Shown one piece after another: positions 6,207-13,915 of a DNA stretch of 17,047 nucleotides. Both the position numbers and the translations under genes were made by a program. Source of the DNA: B1-G15 sp964346135 (GTDB lineage: Archaea > Thermoproteota > Bathyarchaeia > Bathyarchaeales > Bathyarchaeaceae). The notes under the pieces are model-generated. The model was not told where the DNA came from. It was given only the letters and a program-made list of their open reading frames with translations, and did no database searches. Within the stretch, counting starts at the first letter, position 1; each line of letters starts with the position of its first letter. Location: NCBI GenBank assembly GCA_964346135.1, contig CAYFTS010000109.1, positions 1 through 17,047 of the forward strand. The letters run 5' to 3'.

Positions 6207-6556
6207 GAATATGACAGCTCCAGTATGAGGTGTTTGTGTTTTCTTTTAATCAACCCGTTTACACCATAATATATCCGTCATTACATATTTATGTTCATGT
6301 AACTGGAGATCTCCCCCTCGTGATTTCCCTCTTTTCTGGGTTTTCACTGATGTTTTCTGAAAAACTCTGTTTTCAACATATCTTTTCGCTATATGATTCA
6401 AATATGAGCTGCGAGGGGATTGGAATCCCTTGACAGTGATGTCTATAGCAGTTTCTGGGAAAAATTTGTTTTCAGCATTCTGCTACTATTAAGAGCCAAA
6501 TATGCATGTGCGTTAAATGATTTTCAATACTGAATTGTAGAAAATTAGCGTGTGGG
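6207..6556. other. Intergenic region without a convincing gene
   Basis: About 350 bases between the divergent nuclease and cupin genes. It is AT-rich. It contains a hairpin GGGATT-GG-AATCCC at 6416-6429 and a degenerate direct repeat pair around 6353-6379 and 6451-6477 (shared TTTTCTG...TTGTTTTCA-CAT pattern). The short open frame at 6230-6433 has no Shine-Dalgarno site or domain-like sequence. No RNA gene is seen. Confidence 0.6.
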
Positions 6557-6571
6557 AAAATTAAATAAAAT
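6557..6571 (+). promoter_or_regulatory. Putative TATA box for the cupin gene
   Basis: The AAATTAAATAAAATC stretch is centred near 6563 and predicts a start near 6589, just ahead of the GAGGAG ribosome-binding site at 6591-6596. It falls inside the longer frame from GTG 6552 and so supports ATG 6603. Confidence 0.45.
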
Positions 6572-6602
6572 CTATGCCCTCATAAGGTTTGAGGAGTTGA
6601 AA

Positions 6603-7067
6603 ATGAGTGAGCTGAAAATTAAGCCGAAAGTAGTTGGATTGAATGCTTGGAAATCCGGTTCAGACAACCTAGTACCCGGATGCACCATTACATCCATAGC
6701 TAATGTAGAAGGAGTTGGCGAGGTAGGATTATATTTTATGCCTCCGGGAAAACAGACAACTGTTTTCTCTCTGGAGGAGGAAGATGATGGTACAGCCGAT
6801 GAATACTATGGTCCATGCCACGAGTTTTATTACGTCCTCGTTGGAGAATTCACAATGTACTGGGGCAAAGACACATCTAAGCTAAGGACAGGCGTTGCAA
6901 ATAAACTGGTTCTGAAAGCTGGAGAACTGGGCCACTGGACTCCAGGCTGGAAATATTCGGTGAAAAACACTGGAGACGTGCCTGGAACATTCTTTTGGGG
7001 CTTAAGCAGTCCGCCGAAGGGAACGAAAAGGAGAGAAATCGCAGAGCCTCCTCCAGAACTCAGATGA
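6603..7067 (+). CDS. Cupin domain protein
   Basis: A 154-residue single-domain cupin. The first conserved motif is YGPCHEFYYVLVGEFTMYWG (His and Glu as metal ligands, about residues 75-93 from this start). The second is AGELGHWTPGWKYSVKNTGD (about 107-126), with His and terminal Asn in the expected places. A metal-dependent small-molecule enzyme (isomerase, dioxygenase) or sugar-binding role is typical, but the substrate cannot be read off. ATG 6603 was chosen over GTG 6552 because GAGGAG lies six bases upstream and a TATA box falls in the extra coding stretch. The tail (PPKGTKRREIAEPPPELR) is basic and Pro-rich, beyond the barrel. It is convergent with the helicase gene and stands alone. Confidence 0.85.
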   Translation: MSELKIKPKVVGLNAWKSGSDNLVPGCTITSIANVEGVGEVGLYFMPPGKQTTVFSLEEEDDGTADEYYGPCHEFYYVLVGEFTMYWGKDTSKLRTGVANKLVLKAGELGHWTPGWKYSVKNTGDVPGTFFWGLSSPPKGTKRREIAEPPPELR

Positions 7068-7151
7068 TGCAGGCATGTGGGTTAGCCGCAGGGGATGCAG
7101 TTCGTTCAAGTCATTAGAATTAATGGGATATGAATTTTGGTGAAAATGCGG

Positions 7152-10031
7152 TTACCAGAATCTTCTTTTTAGCGCTTTTTTCTCAGCTTCTATCACTAAT
7201 TCAAAAAAGTGATCTGTGAATGCGCTATCCTTTCGAAGAATTTCTTCTACGTCAGACGATCTCAGTCTTCTTCCAGCTAATGCCACTGCGGCTGGTTTGC
7301 CATATTTAGCCATCAATTGCCCCGTTTCTAGAGCTTGCCCCTGCCATTTTCTTTCATTCTTCGTCAACCTTTCTCCTTTTTTCTCTACAAGTGAACTAAC
7401 TTCATCTTCTTCTCGGCGAAGTACGCCTAGGGCGGTAGATCCACATTTTGGGCATTCTGGTTTGTTGGGTAGGTCCTTTATGTGAATCATGTCTAGATAG
7501 TCCCAGCAGTTGGTGCAAATGAAAGTGCGGGTTTCACTGAATAAGCGGGCTTTCGCGGATTCCACGAGTATGAGTTTCATTCTTTCTGGGGGGATTATGT
7601 CGGTTTTCATGCTGGCTCTTTCTAGACCTACGCGTGCAATTGGAGTGACAATTCCTCCTGTTTCCAGTTTTTGAACTTCAATTTCGTTTTTTCTAATCAT
7701 GTTGAGAAGTTGGATTGTGTGCTGTAAGTCCAAGTCTTTGCTGAAAACTTCTTTAAGTGCTTCATCGTAAATGGCTGTTTTCTCAAAGCTTTTAACTAGG
7801 TGGCGAAGGCTTACGCCGCTGAAGTCAACCCATTTTTTGAGAGCGCTGAATCTTCGAGCTACATGAATTATTCGTCGCTTGAAAATCCCTGTTTTCACAG
7901 CAGCCTCTGTGAGTTTGTCCTGAATAACTGAGTTGGACCATTTATTGATTTCACCAAACATTTTGAGAATGTGGTCTGCGTTAGCGGCGCCCAAGGTTTG
8001 AAGGAAAATGCGATACGGGTCATGCTGTACTGCAACTGCGTATCCAGTTTGCTCAGAAAGTATGTGGCCCATTAACTGAGCTAGAGCACGATTTGTAAGA
8101 GACCCGAAGTTTGCGTGAATTATGACGTAGTCTTCCCAATCCTCAACAACTATCCGTTTATCTGTTGGGGTAAGAAAGCCTTCTCTAACTTGGTCGACAG
8201 TTTCAAGTATCGCACGCATAACTACATTTTTATCCGCGGGATACTTCTGAGCTAACTGAGCTGCAACTTCGTCGTGTGTCACTTTGTTTCTTATTTGTTC
8301 TTCAACAAAGCCTCTGATCCACCCTACTTCTTGAGCTACTTCAAATGGAACTGGAATCTGTTCTCCAATCCAGCTTGGGATAGCCCCAGTGGGGTCATCA
8401 ACAGATTTCACGTAAACGTGGTCGCTGGATACCTTCACGATTTTCCATGGACTACCTCGGATGATGAATTTGACGCCTGGTTTTCCGTATTCTGCCATAA
8501 ATGCTTCGTCTAGTATGCCCACAGCGGATTCTGATGTGTCATCTATCACAATGTATTGTTTTTCGTCAGGGATCATGGATAAGTTTCCAAAATAGTATTG
8601 ATACATGGCTTTGGTTTGGCGGGGTTTTATGGCGAGCATGTCTTCAAACGAGACCCAAGCCAATCTGGGAAAGCGGGAGTGCATGTACGTCAAGACTTTT
8701 TCAACGTCTTCCAAGGTTAGATCTAAATACGGATAGGCGTTCTTGAACATGTCGTAAATCTCATAGAAATACCAGCGCCTTTTCTTCATCAACAGTCCAA
8801 TGATCTGATGTGCCAAAGCATCGTAGGGTTTTGGCGGTACGCTGACTGGTTCTAACTCTTCTCCATATGCCATGCGGGCTATGGACATGGCTTCCAATGT
8901 GTCGTCGGAGTCCATTGTGATGACAACTCCTTTGGCGATGCGTCCGATTCTGTGTCCGCTCCTTCCAACGCGCTGAATTAGGCGTGTAACTTGTCTGGGG
9001 CTCATATACTGTATCACTAAGTCTATTCTTCCGACATCTATGCCTAGTTCCAGCGAACTGGTGCAAACAAGTCCTTTGAGTTCACCGTTTTTTAATCCTC
9101 GTTCAGCCGCTATTCTGGATGGTTTAGCTAGAGACCCGTGGTGAATAGACACTGGGAAGTTTATGTCCCAAACTTTGAATCTACTCGCTAAAACCTCGGA
9201 TGCAGAGCGGGTGTTGGTGAAAAGAAGAACCGACTTTTGCTTTTCAATGAACTGTCGAATAACGCGAAGTCGAGCAGCAACCTCCGAATGCGTGAAAAGC
9301 GTTGAGGCAAGCTGGATGTCCTCTGCACTAGGTTGAGGAAAAATAATCTCTAACTCCATAAGTCTCGCTACAGGAACTCTTACAATTTCCACATCTCGCT
9401 TGTTGCCAACTAAAAACTGAGCGACCTTCTCAGGACTGCCAATCGTTGCTGACAAACCTATCATCTGAAAATCTCTACCCGTAACCCATCGTAACCTCTC
9501 TAAAGCCAGCGACAACTGGCTTCCCCGTTTGCTGTCAGCCATCTCGTGAACCTCATCGACAATCACCCACTTAACTTCTTGAAGATGTCGACGCATCAAC
9601 CTGCCAGGCAAAATAGCTTGCAGGGTTTCAGGCGTGGTAATCAACATGTCAGGTGGACTTTGAGCCTGTCTTGTACGCTCATTAGTAGTAGTGTCACCAT
9701 GCCTCACATCCAACTTCACATCTAGATGGTTACACCACCATTCGAGGCGTTCTAGCATATCTCGATTCAAAGCTCTCAGCGGAGTTATATAGAGAATTTT
9801 TATCCCACGCGGTCTCTCAGGCGTACGCATGAGCATGTCTAGAACAGGAAGCGCCGCTGCCTCAGTTTTTCCAGTAGCGGTTGGTGATATGAGGAGAACA
9901 TTTTTTCCAGCAAGGATTTTGGGAATAGTTTTTTCCTGAGGCTCAGTTGGCGAATCGAACCCCTTCTGCTTGATTAACCTCCGAATAGGTTTAACGAACA
10001 TCTCGAAAACATTCTTGGGAGATTCCAACAT
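7152..10031 (-). CDS. lhr: Lhr-family superfamily 2 helicase
   Basis: A 959-residue ATP-dependent helicase of the archaeal Lhr core family, which acts in DNA repair or RNA metabolism. RecA domain 1 has Walker A SPTATGKTEAA (about 49-59), PLRAL (84-88), TPE (133-135), the Walker B box DEVH (159-162) and SAT (194-196). RecA domain 2 has FTNTRSASE (271-279), TSSLELGIDVG (324-334) and motif VI QRVGRSGHR (353-361). The remaining ~590 residues form the winged-helix and Lhr-specific C-terminal domains. Near the end two Cys pairs, CTNC (about 839) and CPKC (about 860), form a zinc ribbon, as in the archaeal rather than the long bacterial form. ATG 10031 gives the usual N-terminus. The gene is monocistronic; a weak TATA-like GCTTTTACAC lies upstream near 10078. 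Assignment to aLhr1 or aLhr2 needs alignment. Confidence 0.94.
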   Translation of the reverse strand: MLESPKNVFEMFVKPIRRLIKQKGFDSPTEPQEKTIPKILAGKNVLLISPTATGKTEAAALPVLDMLMRTPERPRGIKILYITPLRALNRDMLERLEWWCNHLDVKLDVRHGDTTTNERTRQAQSPPDMLITTPETLQAILPGRLMRRHLQEVKWVIVDEVHEMADSKRGSQLSLALERLRWVTGRDFQMIGLSATIGSPEKVAQFLVGNKRDVEIVRVPVARLMELEIIFPQPSAEDIQLASTLFTHSEVAARLRVIRQFIEKQKSVLLFTNTRSASEVLASRFKVWDINFPVSIHHGSLAKPSRIAAERGLKNGELKGLVCTSSLELGIDVGRIDLVIQYMSPRQVTRLIQRVGRSGHRIGRIAKGVVITMDSDDTLEAMSIARMAYGEELEPVSVPPKPYDALAHQIIGLLMKKRRWYFYEIYDMFKNAYPYLDLTLEDVEKVLTYMHSRFPRLAWVSFEDMLAIKPRQTKAMYQYYFGNLSMIPDEKQYIVIDDTSESAVGILDEAFMAEYGKPGVKFIIRGSPWKIVKVSSDHVYVKSVDDPTGAIPSWIGEQIPVPFEVAQEVGWIRGFVEEQIRNKVTHDEVAAQLAQKYPADKNVVMRAILETVDQVREGFLTPTDKRIVVEDWEDYVIIHANFGSLTNRALAQLMGHILSEQTGYAVAVQHDPYRIFLQTLGAANADHILKMFGEINKWSNSVIQDKLTEAAVKTGIFKRRIIHVARRFSALKKWVDFSGVSLRHLVKSFEKTAIYDEALKEVFSKDLDLQHTIQLLNMIRKNEIEVQKLETGGIVTPIARVGLERASMKTDIIPPERMKLILVESAKARLFSETRTFICTNCWDYLDMIHIKDLPNKPECPKCGSTALGVLRREEDEVSSLVEKKGERLTKNERKWQGQALETGQLMAKYGKPAAVALAGRRLRSSDVEEILRKDSAFTDHFFELVIEAEKKALKRRFW

Positions 10032-10267
10032 ACACTCAACTGCCTGAAGCCAAAGAATACTGTGGAAGCGTGTGTAAAAGCATTTTGGAAAACAGAAACA
10101 GTATGTTAAGGCGTGCCCGCGTTCCTAGTAGAGTCCTTCTGTTCATCAACCATTCAATATCTAATTCATATCATTTACCCCTATGTTTCGCTCGTAAAAC
10201 TAACAAAAATTATCATAAAAACGTCTAAATTTACAGTTCTCCCAATAGAATGTATGGAAAGTTTTTT

Positions 10268-10276
10268 ATTTTAAAT
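10268..10276 (+). promoter_or_regulatory. Putative TATA box for the zinc-knuckle protein
   Basis: ATTTTAAAT is centred near 10272. The predicted start near 10298 is just ahead of a perfect GGAGG at 10301-10305, seven bases before ATG 10313. This rules out the longer frame from 10250. The rest of 10032-10250 shows nothing I can name. Confidence 0.55.
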
Positions 10277-10312
10277 CGTTTAAACCATGGTTATGATAAT
10301 GGAGGAAAATGT

Positions 10313-10480
10313 ATGGCTAAATGTCCGAAATGCGGACGACAAGTAGCTAATCCAAGAAAGAGTTGGAAAATGGCTGGTCGCCCAGACAAAAGCGGTAAGA
10401 GAACTGAGCTAAACATAGGCCTTTTCGATTGCCCCACATGCGGGGCTTTCAGAGTTGTTTTGGGTAAGCGAAAGATTTAG
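10313..10480 (+). CDS. Small zinc-knuckle basic protein, possibly Cren7-like
   Basis: A 55-residue protein with two Cys pairs, CPKC (4-7) and CPTC (about 40-43), around a basic middle (RKSWKMAGRPDKSGKRTEL). It is very rich in Lys and Arg. The KSWKMAGRPD...ELNIGLFDCPTCGAFRVVL stretch resembles the chromatin protein Cren7 (its W, then IGLF, then FR), with an added zinc knuckle. That would make it a DNA-binding chromatin protein. A ribosome-associated or other nucleic-acid binding zinc ribbon is the alternative. The start is firm: GGAGG lies seven bases upstream and a TATA box is at the correct distance. It is monocistronic, as an abundant protein would be. The Cren7 link is from memory of the family pattern, not a search. 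Confidence 0.75.
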   Translation: MAKCPKCGRQVANPRKSWKMAGRPDKSGKRTELNIGLFDCPTCGAFRVVLGKRKI

Positions 10481-10782
10481 ACGCAAATCCAGCTAAGCGA
10501 CTTGCGTGCCAAAGCAGGGTGAAACAAAATATCCGCCCCCTCTTGCGGAGAATTGCTGAAGAAGTGGCCCTTTAAAACGAGGGGACTTGTTGCATGGGGA
10601 AAACTTTGGAAGAGGAATACCAAGCACATTAGGGACAGAGGCATAGAAGATTGCGGCGATGTTAATGCGCTCTACACATCTTCCATTTTTTTGTATATTC
10701 TAGAACGGTAAGTTTTTAACACATGATAACAACAAGATTCTTCTTGAAAAATGTTGAGGGCTGCTAGAAAAGATGGAGTCAG
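10481..10782 (+). other. Gene-poor region with a possible gene remnant
   Basis: About 300 bases before the signal peptidase gene. One + strand frame is open from 10523 to the TAA at 10709-10711, with only a TTG (10553) as a possible start and no Shine-Dalgarno site. It reads RGLVAWGKLWKRNTKHIRD, then ALYTSSIFLYILER. It may be a decayed gene end or chance. TATA-like TTTTTTTGTATATTC near 10686-10700 could be the signal peptidase promoter. No RNA gene is visible. Confidence 0.45.
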
Positions 10783-11376
10783 GTGAGCCAAGTGAAATTA
10801 AAGGGTATACTTAAGAATGATTATGTGAAGACGGCTATCCTACTACTCATCATAATAATCAGCGTTTTTGCTTTCTGGTTCGGTTTAAGAGCAGCGTTAG
10901 CAACGGAATTCCCGTTGTGCGGAGTCGCCTCTGGAAGCATGATACCGACCTTACAAGTCGGTGACCTCATTATAGTTCAAGGAGTGTCAAATGCTAGCAA
11001 TGTTGAAGCTGCCCCTAAAAATGCTCCTGAGCCTGGCAACATTATTGTGTTTTACAATCCTCGAAAGGGATTTCGTGATCCAAACGACCTTATCGTGCAT
11101 AGAGCAATAAACAAATCTTATGATGAAAGTGAGGGCAAATGGAAATTCAAAACACAGGGAGACGCAAACCCTAGCCCAGACAGTTGGGAAGTCCCAGAAG
11201 ACTACTTAATCGGTAAAGTTGTACTTTTCCGCATGCCACTAGTAGGTTTCATAACCTTTTTAATGCGGACCCCAGCCGCAATATTAGTGATCTTGCCGCC
11301 ACTAGTTTTGATAATCATGGACTGGATTCCCTTTTTCAAAGAAAAAGATGAATTGAAAGAACGAGATGAATCCTGA
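10783..11376 (+). CDS. Signal peptidase I, archaeal Ser/His type (S26B)
   Basis: A 197-residue membrane protease that removes signal peptides from secreted proteins. One transmembrane helix (about 17-38) precedes the catalytic domain. The nucleophile is Ser52 in ASGSMIPTLQVGD and the general base is His106 in DLIVHRAI. The archaeal and ER-type enzymes use this Ser/His pair rather than the bacterial Ser/Lys pair. TQGDANPSPD (about 124-133) is box E, with the conserved Asp127. A second hydrophobic helix (about 152-182) precedes a charged KEKDELKERDES tail. The start is GTG 10783, with GGAG four bases upstream. It could process the pilin-like and protease precursors in this window, but that is inference. 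The gene stands alone, with a T tract 18 bases after it. Confidence 0.93.
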   Translation: MSQVKLKGILKNDYVKTAILLLIIIISVFAFWFGLRAALATEFPLCGVASGSMIPTLQVGDLIIVQGVSNASNVEAAPKNAPEPGNIIVFYNPRKGFRDPNDLIVHRAINKSYDESEGKWKFKTQGDANPSPDSWEVPEDYLIGKVVLFRMPLVGFITFLMRTPAAILVILPPLVLIIMDWIPFFKEKDELKERDES

Positions 11377-11393
11377 ACTGGCGTTAATGACAA

Positions 11394-11399
11394 TTTTTT
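11394..11399 (+). terminator. T6 tract behind signal peptidase
   Basis: Six T residues start 18 bases after the stop codon, a plausible archaeal U-tract terminator. Confidence 0.35.
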
Positions 11400-11504
11400 C
11401 TCTGCAAGCAATGCCCTGCTGACTGCGTTGACTTTCGTGTTGTATGAAAGTTTTTGTTCATTGAGAATTTCAAACTCAGTTTTCCAGTTGAACATCGAAA
11501 CCCA

Positions 11505-11512
11505 TATTAAAT
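11505..11512 (+). promoter_or_regulatory. Putative TATA box for the four-helix membrane protein
   Basis: TATTAAAT is centred near 11508. A start about 26 bases on falls on ATG 11535, making a leaderless mRNA. The alternative ATG 11511 would lie inside the element and is therefore unlikely. Confidence 0.5.
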
Positions 11513-11534
11513 GTTATGTACTAAAGACTTTGCC

Positions 11535-11963
11535 ATGAACTTACTAAATGTACAAAAGTTTTTCTTGTTTGTTTTAGTTTGTATAATGTTTGCTCCATAT
11601 GCGGTTTCCTTTTTGGGGTTAGGCACAGCTTCAATTTATCAAGCGGAAATTATTGCGTTAGTATCTTGGTACGTCGCAAGCTTAGCTATTCCGCTAATTA
11701 TGGAAGATTTTGACACGATCTTCGTTCTGTGGTACTTCGCTTTTATTTTGGTGGGGGTTGCCGCAGTTTCTGACATGGTTTATCGTATGCGCCCATCCGC
11801 GTGGGCACCCGCCTATTGGTACGACATGCGTGGCAGACTGTCCTCTAATTTTGGTTCATACGTAAGAACTTGGGTTCTTCTTGTATTGCCGGGATGCGTG
11901 TTGTTCTCTATTATGGCGTTTGCTCGAAGAGTATACCGTAAATCGAAAGATACGGTCAGCTAA
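11535..11963 (+). CDS. Uncharacterised four-helix membrane protein
   Basis: A 142-residue protein with four hydrophobic segments: KFFLFVLVCIMFAPYAVSFL, IIALVSWYVASLAIPLIM, TIFVLWYFAFILVGVAAV, and YVRTWVLLVLPGCVLFSIMAF. The short loop DMVYRMRPSAWAPAYWYDMRGR between the third and fourth is aromatic and basic, and the C-terminus is a basic ARRVYRKSK tail that is probably cytoplasmic. I do not recognise a family. ATG 11535 is chosen because a TATA box sits at the exact distance for a leaderless start; the frame also opens at ATG 11511, within that TATA box. The neighbours are signal peptidase and TBP, each with its own promoter, so context gives no hint of function. Confidence 0.7.
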   Translation: MNLLNVQKFFLFVLVCIMFAPYAVSFLGLGTASIYQAEIIALVSWYVASLAIPLIMEDFDTIFVLWYFAFILVGVAAVSDMVYRMRPSAWAPAYWYDMRGRLSSNFGSYVRTWVLLVLPGCVLFSIMAFARRVYRKSKDTVS

Positions 11964-12000
11964 ACTTTTTCTTGGTTTTCTGGTTCATGTGAAACCAAGC

Positions 12001-12009
12001 CTTTATAAG
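12001..12009 (+). promoter_or_regulatory. Putative TATA box for the TBP gene
   Basis: CTTTATAAG is a near-ideal archaeal TATA box, centred near 12005. The predicted start near 12031 leaves about 18 leader bases to ATG 12049. Confidence 0.6.
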
Positions 12010-12048
12010 AAACTCCATTCCCATTTGAGGCGTGTGAGAGTGTTTTAG

Positions 12049-12609
12049 ATGCCGAAGGTGAAGGCTTCCATAAATATTGAAAATGTGGTGGCGTCTGCAA
12101 CGTTAAACCAGAAAGTTGACCTAAATGCTGTGGTGAAAGGTTATCCTGGAGTTGAGTATCGCCCCGAACAGTTTCCTGGTTTGGTTTTCAGGTTGAAGAG
12201 ACCGAAAACTGCTACTTTAATTTTTAATTCTGGGAAGATGGTTTGTACTGGTGCCAAGTCAGAGAAGGAGGCTAGGAGAGCAGTGATGAGAGTTATCAAG
12301 GAACTAAAGAAAAGCGGTATAATTATCATTGGGAAACCTGAGCTTAAGATACAGAATATTGTTGCTTCAGCAAGCTTGGGAGGGATGATTGACCTTGAAA
12401 AGTCTGCTTATACGTTGGGAAAAACTATGTATGAACCTGAACAGTTTCCGGGGCTCATTTATCGGATGGGAGAACCTAAAGTGGTGATTCTTTTGTTTGC
12501 GAGTGGGAAGCTTGTTTGTACGGGTGCTAAGAGGGAGCAGGATGTTTATGATGCGGTTGAGAAGCTTCATCAGAAACTTGAAGACCAAGAGCTGATATAC
12601 TACGAGTAA
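12049..12609 (+). CDS. tbp: TATA-binding protein
   Basis: The 186-residue general transcription factor that binds the TATA box and recruits TFB and RNA polymerase. It is a saddle of two direct repeats of about 92 residues. FPGLVFRLKRPKTATLIFNS...MVCTGAKSE (about 43-72) is matched by FPGLIYRMGEPKVVILLFAS...LVCTGAKRE (about 134-163). The intercalating Phe residues of the FPGL strands are present in both halves, and EPEQFPGL/RPEQFPGL is the family hallmark. Length is the archaeal norm, and the C-terminus is acidic (EDQELIYYE), as in many archaeal TBPs. ATG 12049 follows a good TATA box, so the gene may respond to its own product. It converges on pyrE, with a T7 tract between. Confidence 0.98.
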   Translation: MPKVKASINIENVVASATLNQKVDLNAVVKGYPGVEYRPEQFPGLVFRLKRPKTATLIFNSGKMVCTGAKSEKEARRAVMRVIKELKKSGIIIIGKPELKIQNIVASASLGGMIDLEKSAYTLGKTMYEPEQFPGLIYRMGEPKVVILLFASGKLVCTGAKREQDVYDAVEKLHQKLEDQELIYYE

Positions 12610-12633
12610 AACGTGTTTATTCTTCAGCACGAC

Positions 12634-12645
12634 TTTTTTTGTTTT
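12634..12645 (+). terminator. T-rich terminator behind tbp
   Basis: T7, then G, then T4, beginning 25 bases after the tbp stop, in the gap between convergent tbp and pyrE. Confidence 0.5.
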
Positions 12646-12695
12646 AAATCTATAGCAATCATTAGTTTGCGCTCAGAAAAACTGGACTTTCATGT

Positions 12696-13325
12696 TTATT
12701 TCTTTTTCACTTGTTTCATTATTAGTTTGTACTGGTCTTCTTTGATGACGTCCATTTCGTGGAGTTTTTTGGCTGCTTCGCTCACCCTTAGTAAGTAATG
12801 TAGTGTAACGTTTTTTTTCGTTAGGTTTTCTTTTCCTCCTTCTTCTCTGTCCATTAGCACAACGGTGTCCGTTACTACGCCGCCTTCTGCTCTAATTGCT
12901 TCCACCGCTTTCATTAAGGACCCTCCAGATGTGATGAGGTCGTCTATGAGGAGAACGCGGTCGCCGGGCATGATGAGTCCTTCTATTTTTCGTTCTCGTC
13001 CGTGTAGTCGGGTTTGTTGGCGGATGTAGAGGAAGGGTTTGTTTAGTTGATAGGCGACGATTGAGGCGAAGGGTATGCCTGCGGTGGGTATGCCTGCGAT
13101 TCGTTCGAAGCTGTTGATTCCTAGGTCGGTTTTTATTATGTTTAGGTAGAGGTCGCATATTCTTTGGAATGCGTCTGGGAAGCTTGGGACGATTCTGAGG
13201 TCGATGTAGTAGGGGCTTATTTTTCCGCTGGTGAGTTTGAAAGTTCCAAATTTTAAGGCTCCAATTTTGGTTAATACTCGGCAAAGCTTGGTTTTCATGA
13301 GTTCCCTTTCTTTATCTAATGACAT
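12696..13325 (-). CDS. pyrE: Orotate phosphoribosyltransferase
   Basis: The 209-residue enzyme joins orotate to PRPP to make orotidine 5'-phosphate in UMP biosynthesis. The PRPP-binding motif VLLIDDLITSGGS is at about 124-136, and the N-terminal FKLTSGKISPYYIDLR block (about 29-44) is the orotate-side signature of OPRTases. GIPTAGIPFA (about 78-87) and the flexible-loop segment RLHGRERKIEG (about 106-116) also fit. The C-terminus carries an extra helical ~30 residues ending in KKK. ATG 13325 has GAGG nine bases upstream and a TATA box at the right distance. The partner pyrF or other pyrimidine genes are not next to it. The coding strand is A/C-rich, giving the + strand a marked G/T bias. Confidence 0.95.
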   Translation of the reverse strand: MSLDKERELMKTKLCRVLTKIGALKFGTFKLTSGKISPYYIDLRIVPSFPDAFQRICDLYLNIIKTDLGINSFERIAGIPTAGIPFASIVAYQLNKPFLYIRQQTRLHGRERKIEGLIMPGDRVLLIDDLITSGGSLMKAVEAIRAEGGVVTDTVVLMDREEGGKENLTKKNVTLHYLLRVSEAAKKLHEMDVIKEDQYKLIMKQVKKK

Positions 13326-13915
13326 TATTTGTTTCCTCAGAGAACACCTGTATAATTCAGCTCTATTAAATAATAACTTATCCTAAGGAGATGAAATTAT
13401 TTGGCCAACCAAAGATCCCGACCTTATTTACAAGGTCTCTTTTGTCCCAAATTAATGTGTTCCTAAATTCAAATCTTGCTCTTCGCAACTTTCCTATTAC
13501 ATATATGTGTGAGGAATCTCTTGTTTTCCCGCCAAACATCGTTAACATTGATTATGCGGTGGGATTTCGGTTTCACTAGGGGTAAAATGCCCGAGTATAT
13601 TTCTTCAAGTGCTTTAGAGGTGTTCTCGTGATCCATTGTCCCTAAGTCAGGAGGATAATCCGAATATTGTTGAGTCTTGAGGTGTTGGTCATTCTCTCTA
13701 AGATTATCTCTAATGCTTTTATTTAGTCTTCGACGGTTCAACATATTTGCAGAGGGTGGAGATGTTATACATACAGAGACGGATGCGACCTATGAAGGTG
13801 CGAACTACTTCCTAGGGTATGCCTTAATATCCTCTTGGGTGACCTTTGAATATGTTGGAGCTGTGGGGAATCAGTCATTTCTACATCAATTCGACCTTGC
13901 GGGCGCACGTGTAGG
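13326..13915. other. 590-base region without a convincing gene
   Basis: This stretch between pyrE and the Lrp-type gene holds the pyrE promoter at its left end. The best candidate gene is on the minus strand, 13744 to 13469 (91 residues, ATG, very charged). Its TATA-like GTATGTATAAC near 13768 would give a leaderless start, but no domain is recognisable. Overlapping + strand frames exist at 13391-13579 and 13677-13994; the latter runs antisense into the Lrp gene. It may be relics of a lost gene. No tRNA or other RNA gene is recognised. Confidence 0.45.
13363..13373 (-). promoter_or_regulatory. Putative TATA box for pyrE
   Basis: On the minus strand this reads TTATTTAATAG, centred near 13368. 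The predicted start near 13342 leaves a 17-base leader carrying GAGG before ATG 13325. Confidence 0.5.

Noticed and set aside
6230..6433. 67-residue + strand frame between the nuclease and cupin genes
   Set aside because: No Shine-Dalgarno site, no domain-like sequence, and low-complexity Phe/Ser-rich composition typical of AT-rich noncoding DNA.
8761..9066. Minus-strand 101-residue frame within the helicase
   Set aside because: It overlaps conserved helicase sequence including motif VI in the correct frame, so it is a shadow.
12892..13284. Long minus-strand frame rich in Arg, Pro and His overlapping pyrE
   Set aside because: It is an out-of-frame shadow of pyrE created by the strong C/A bias of the coding strand; pyrE carries the full PRPP motif.
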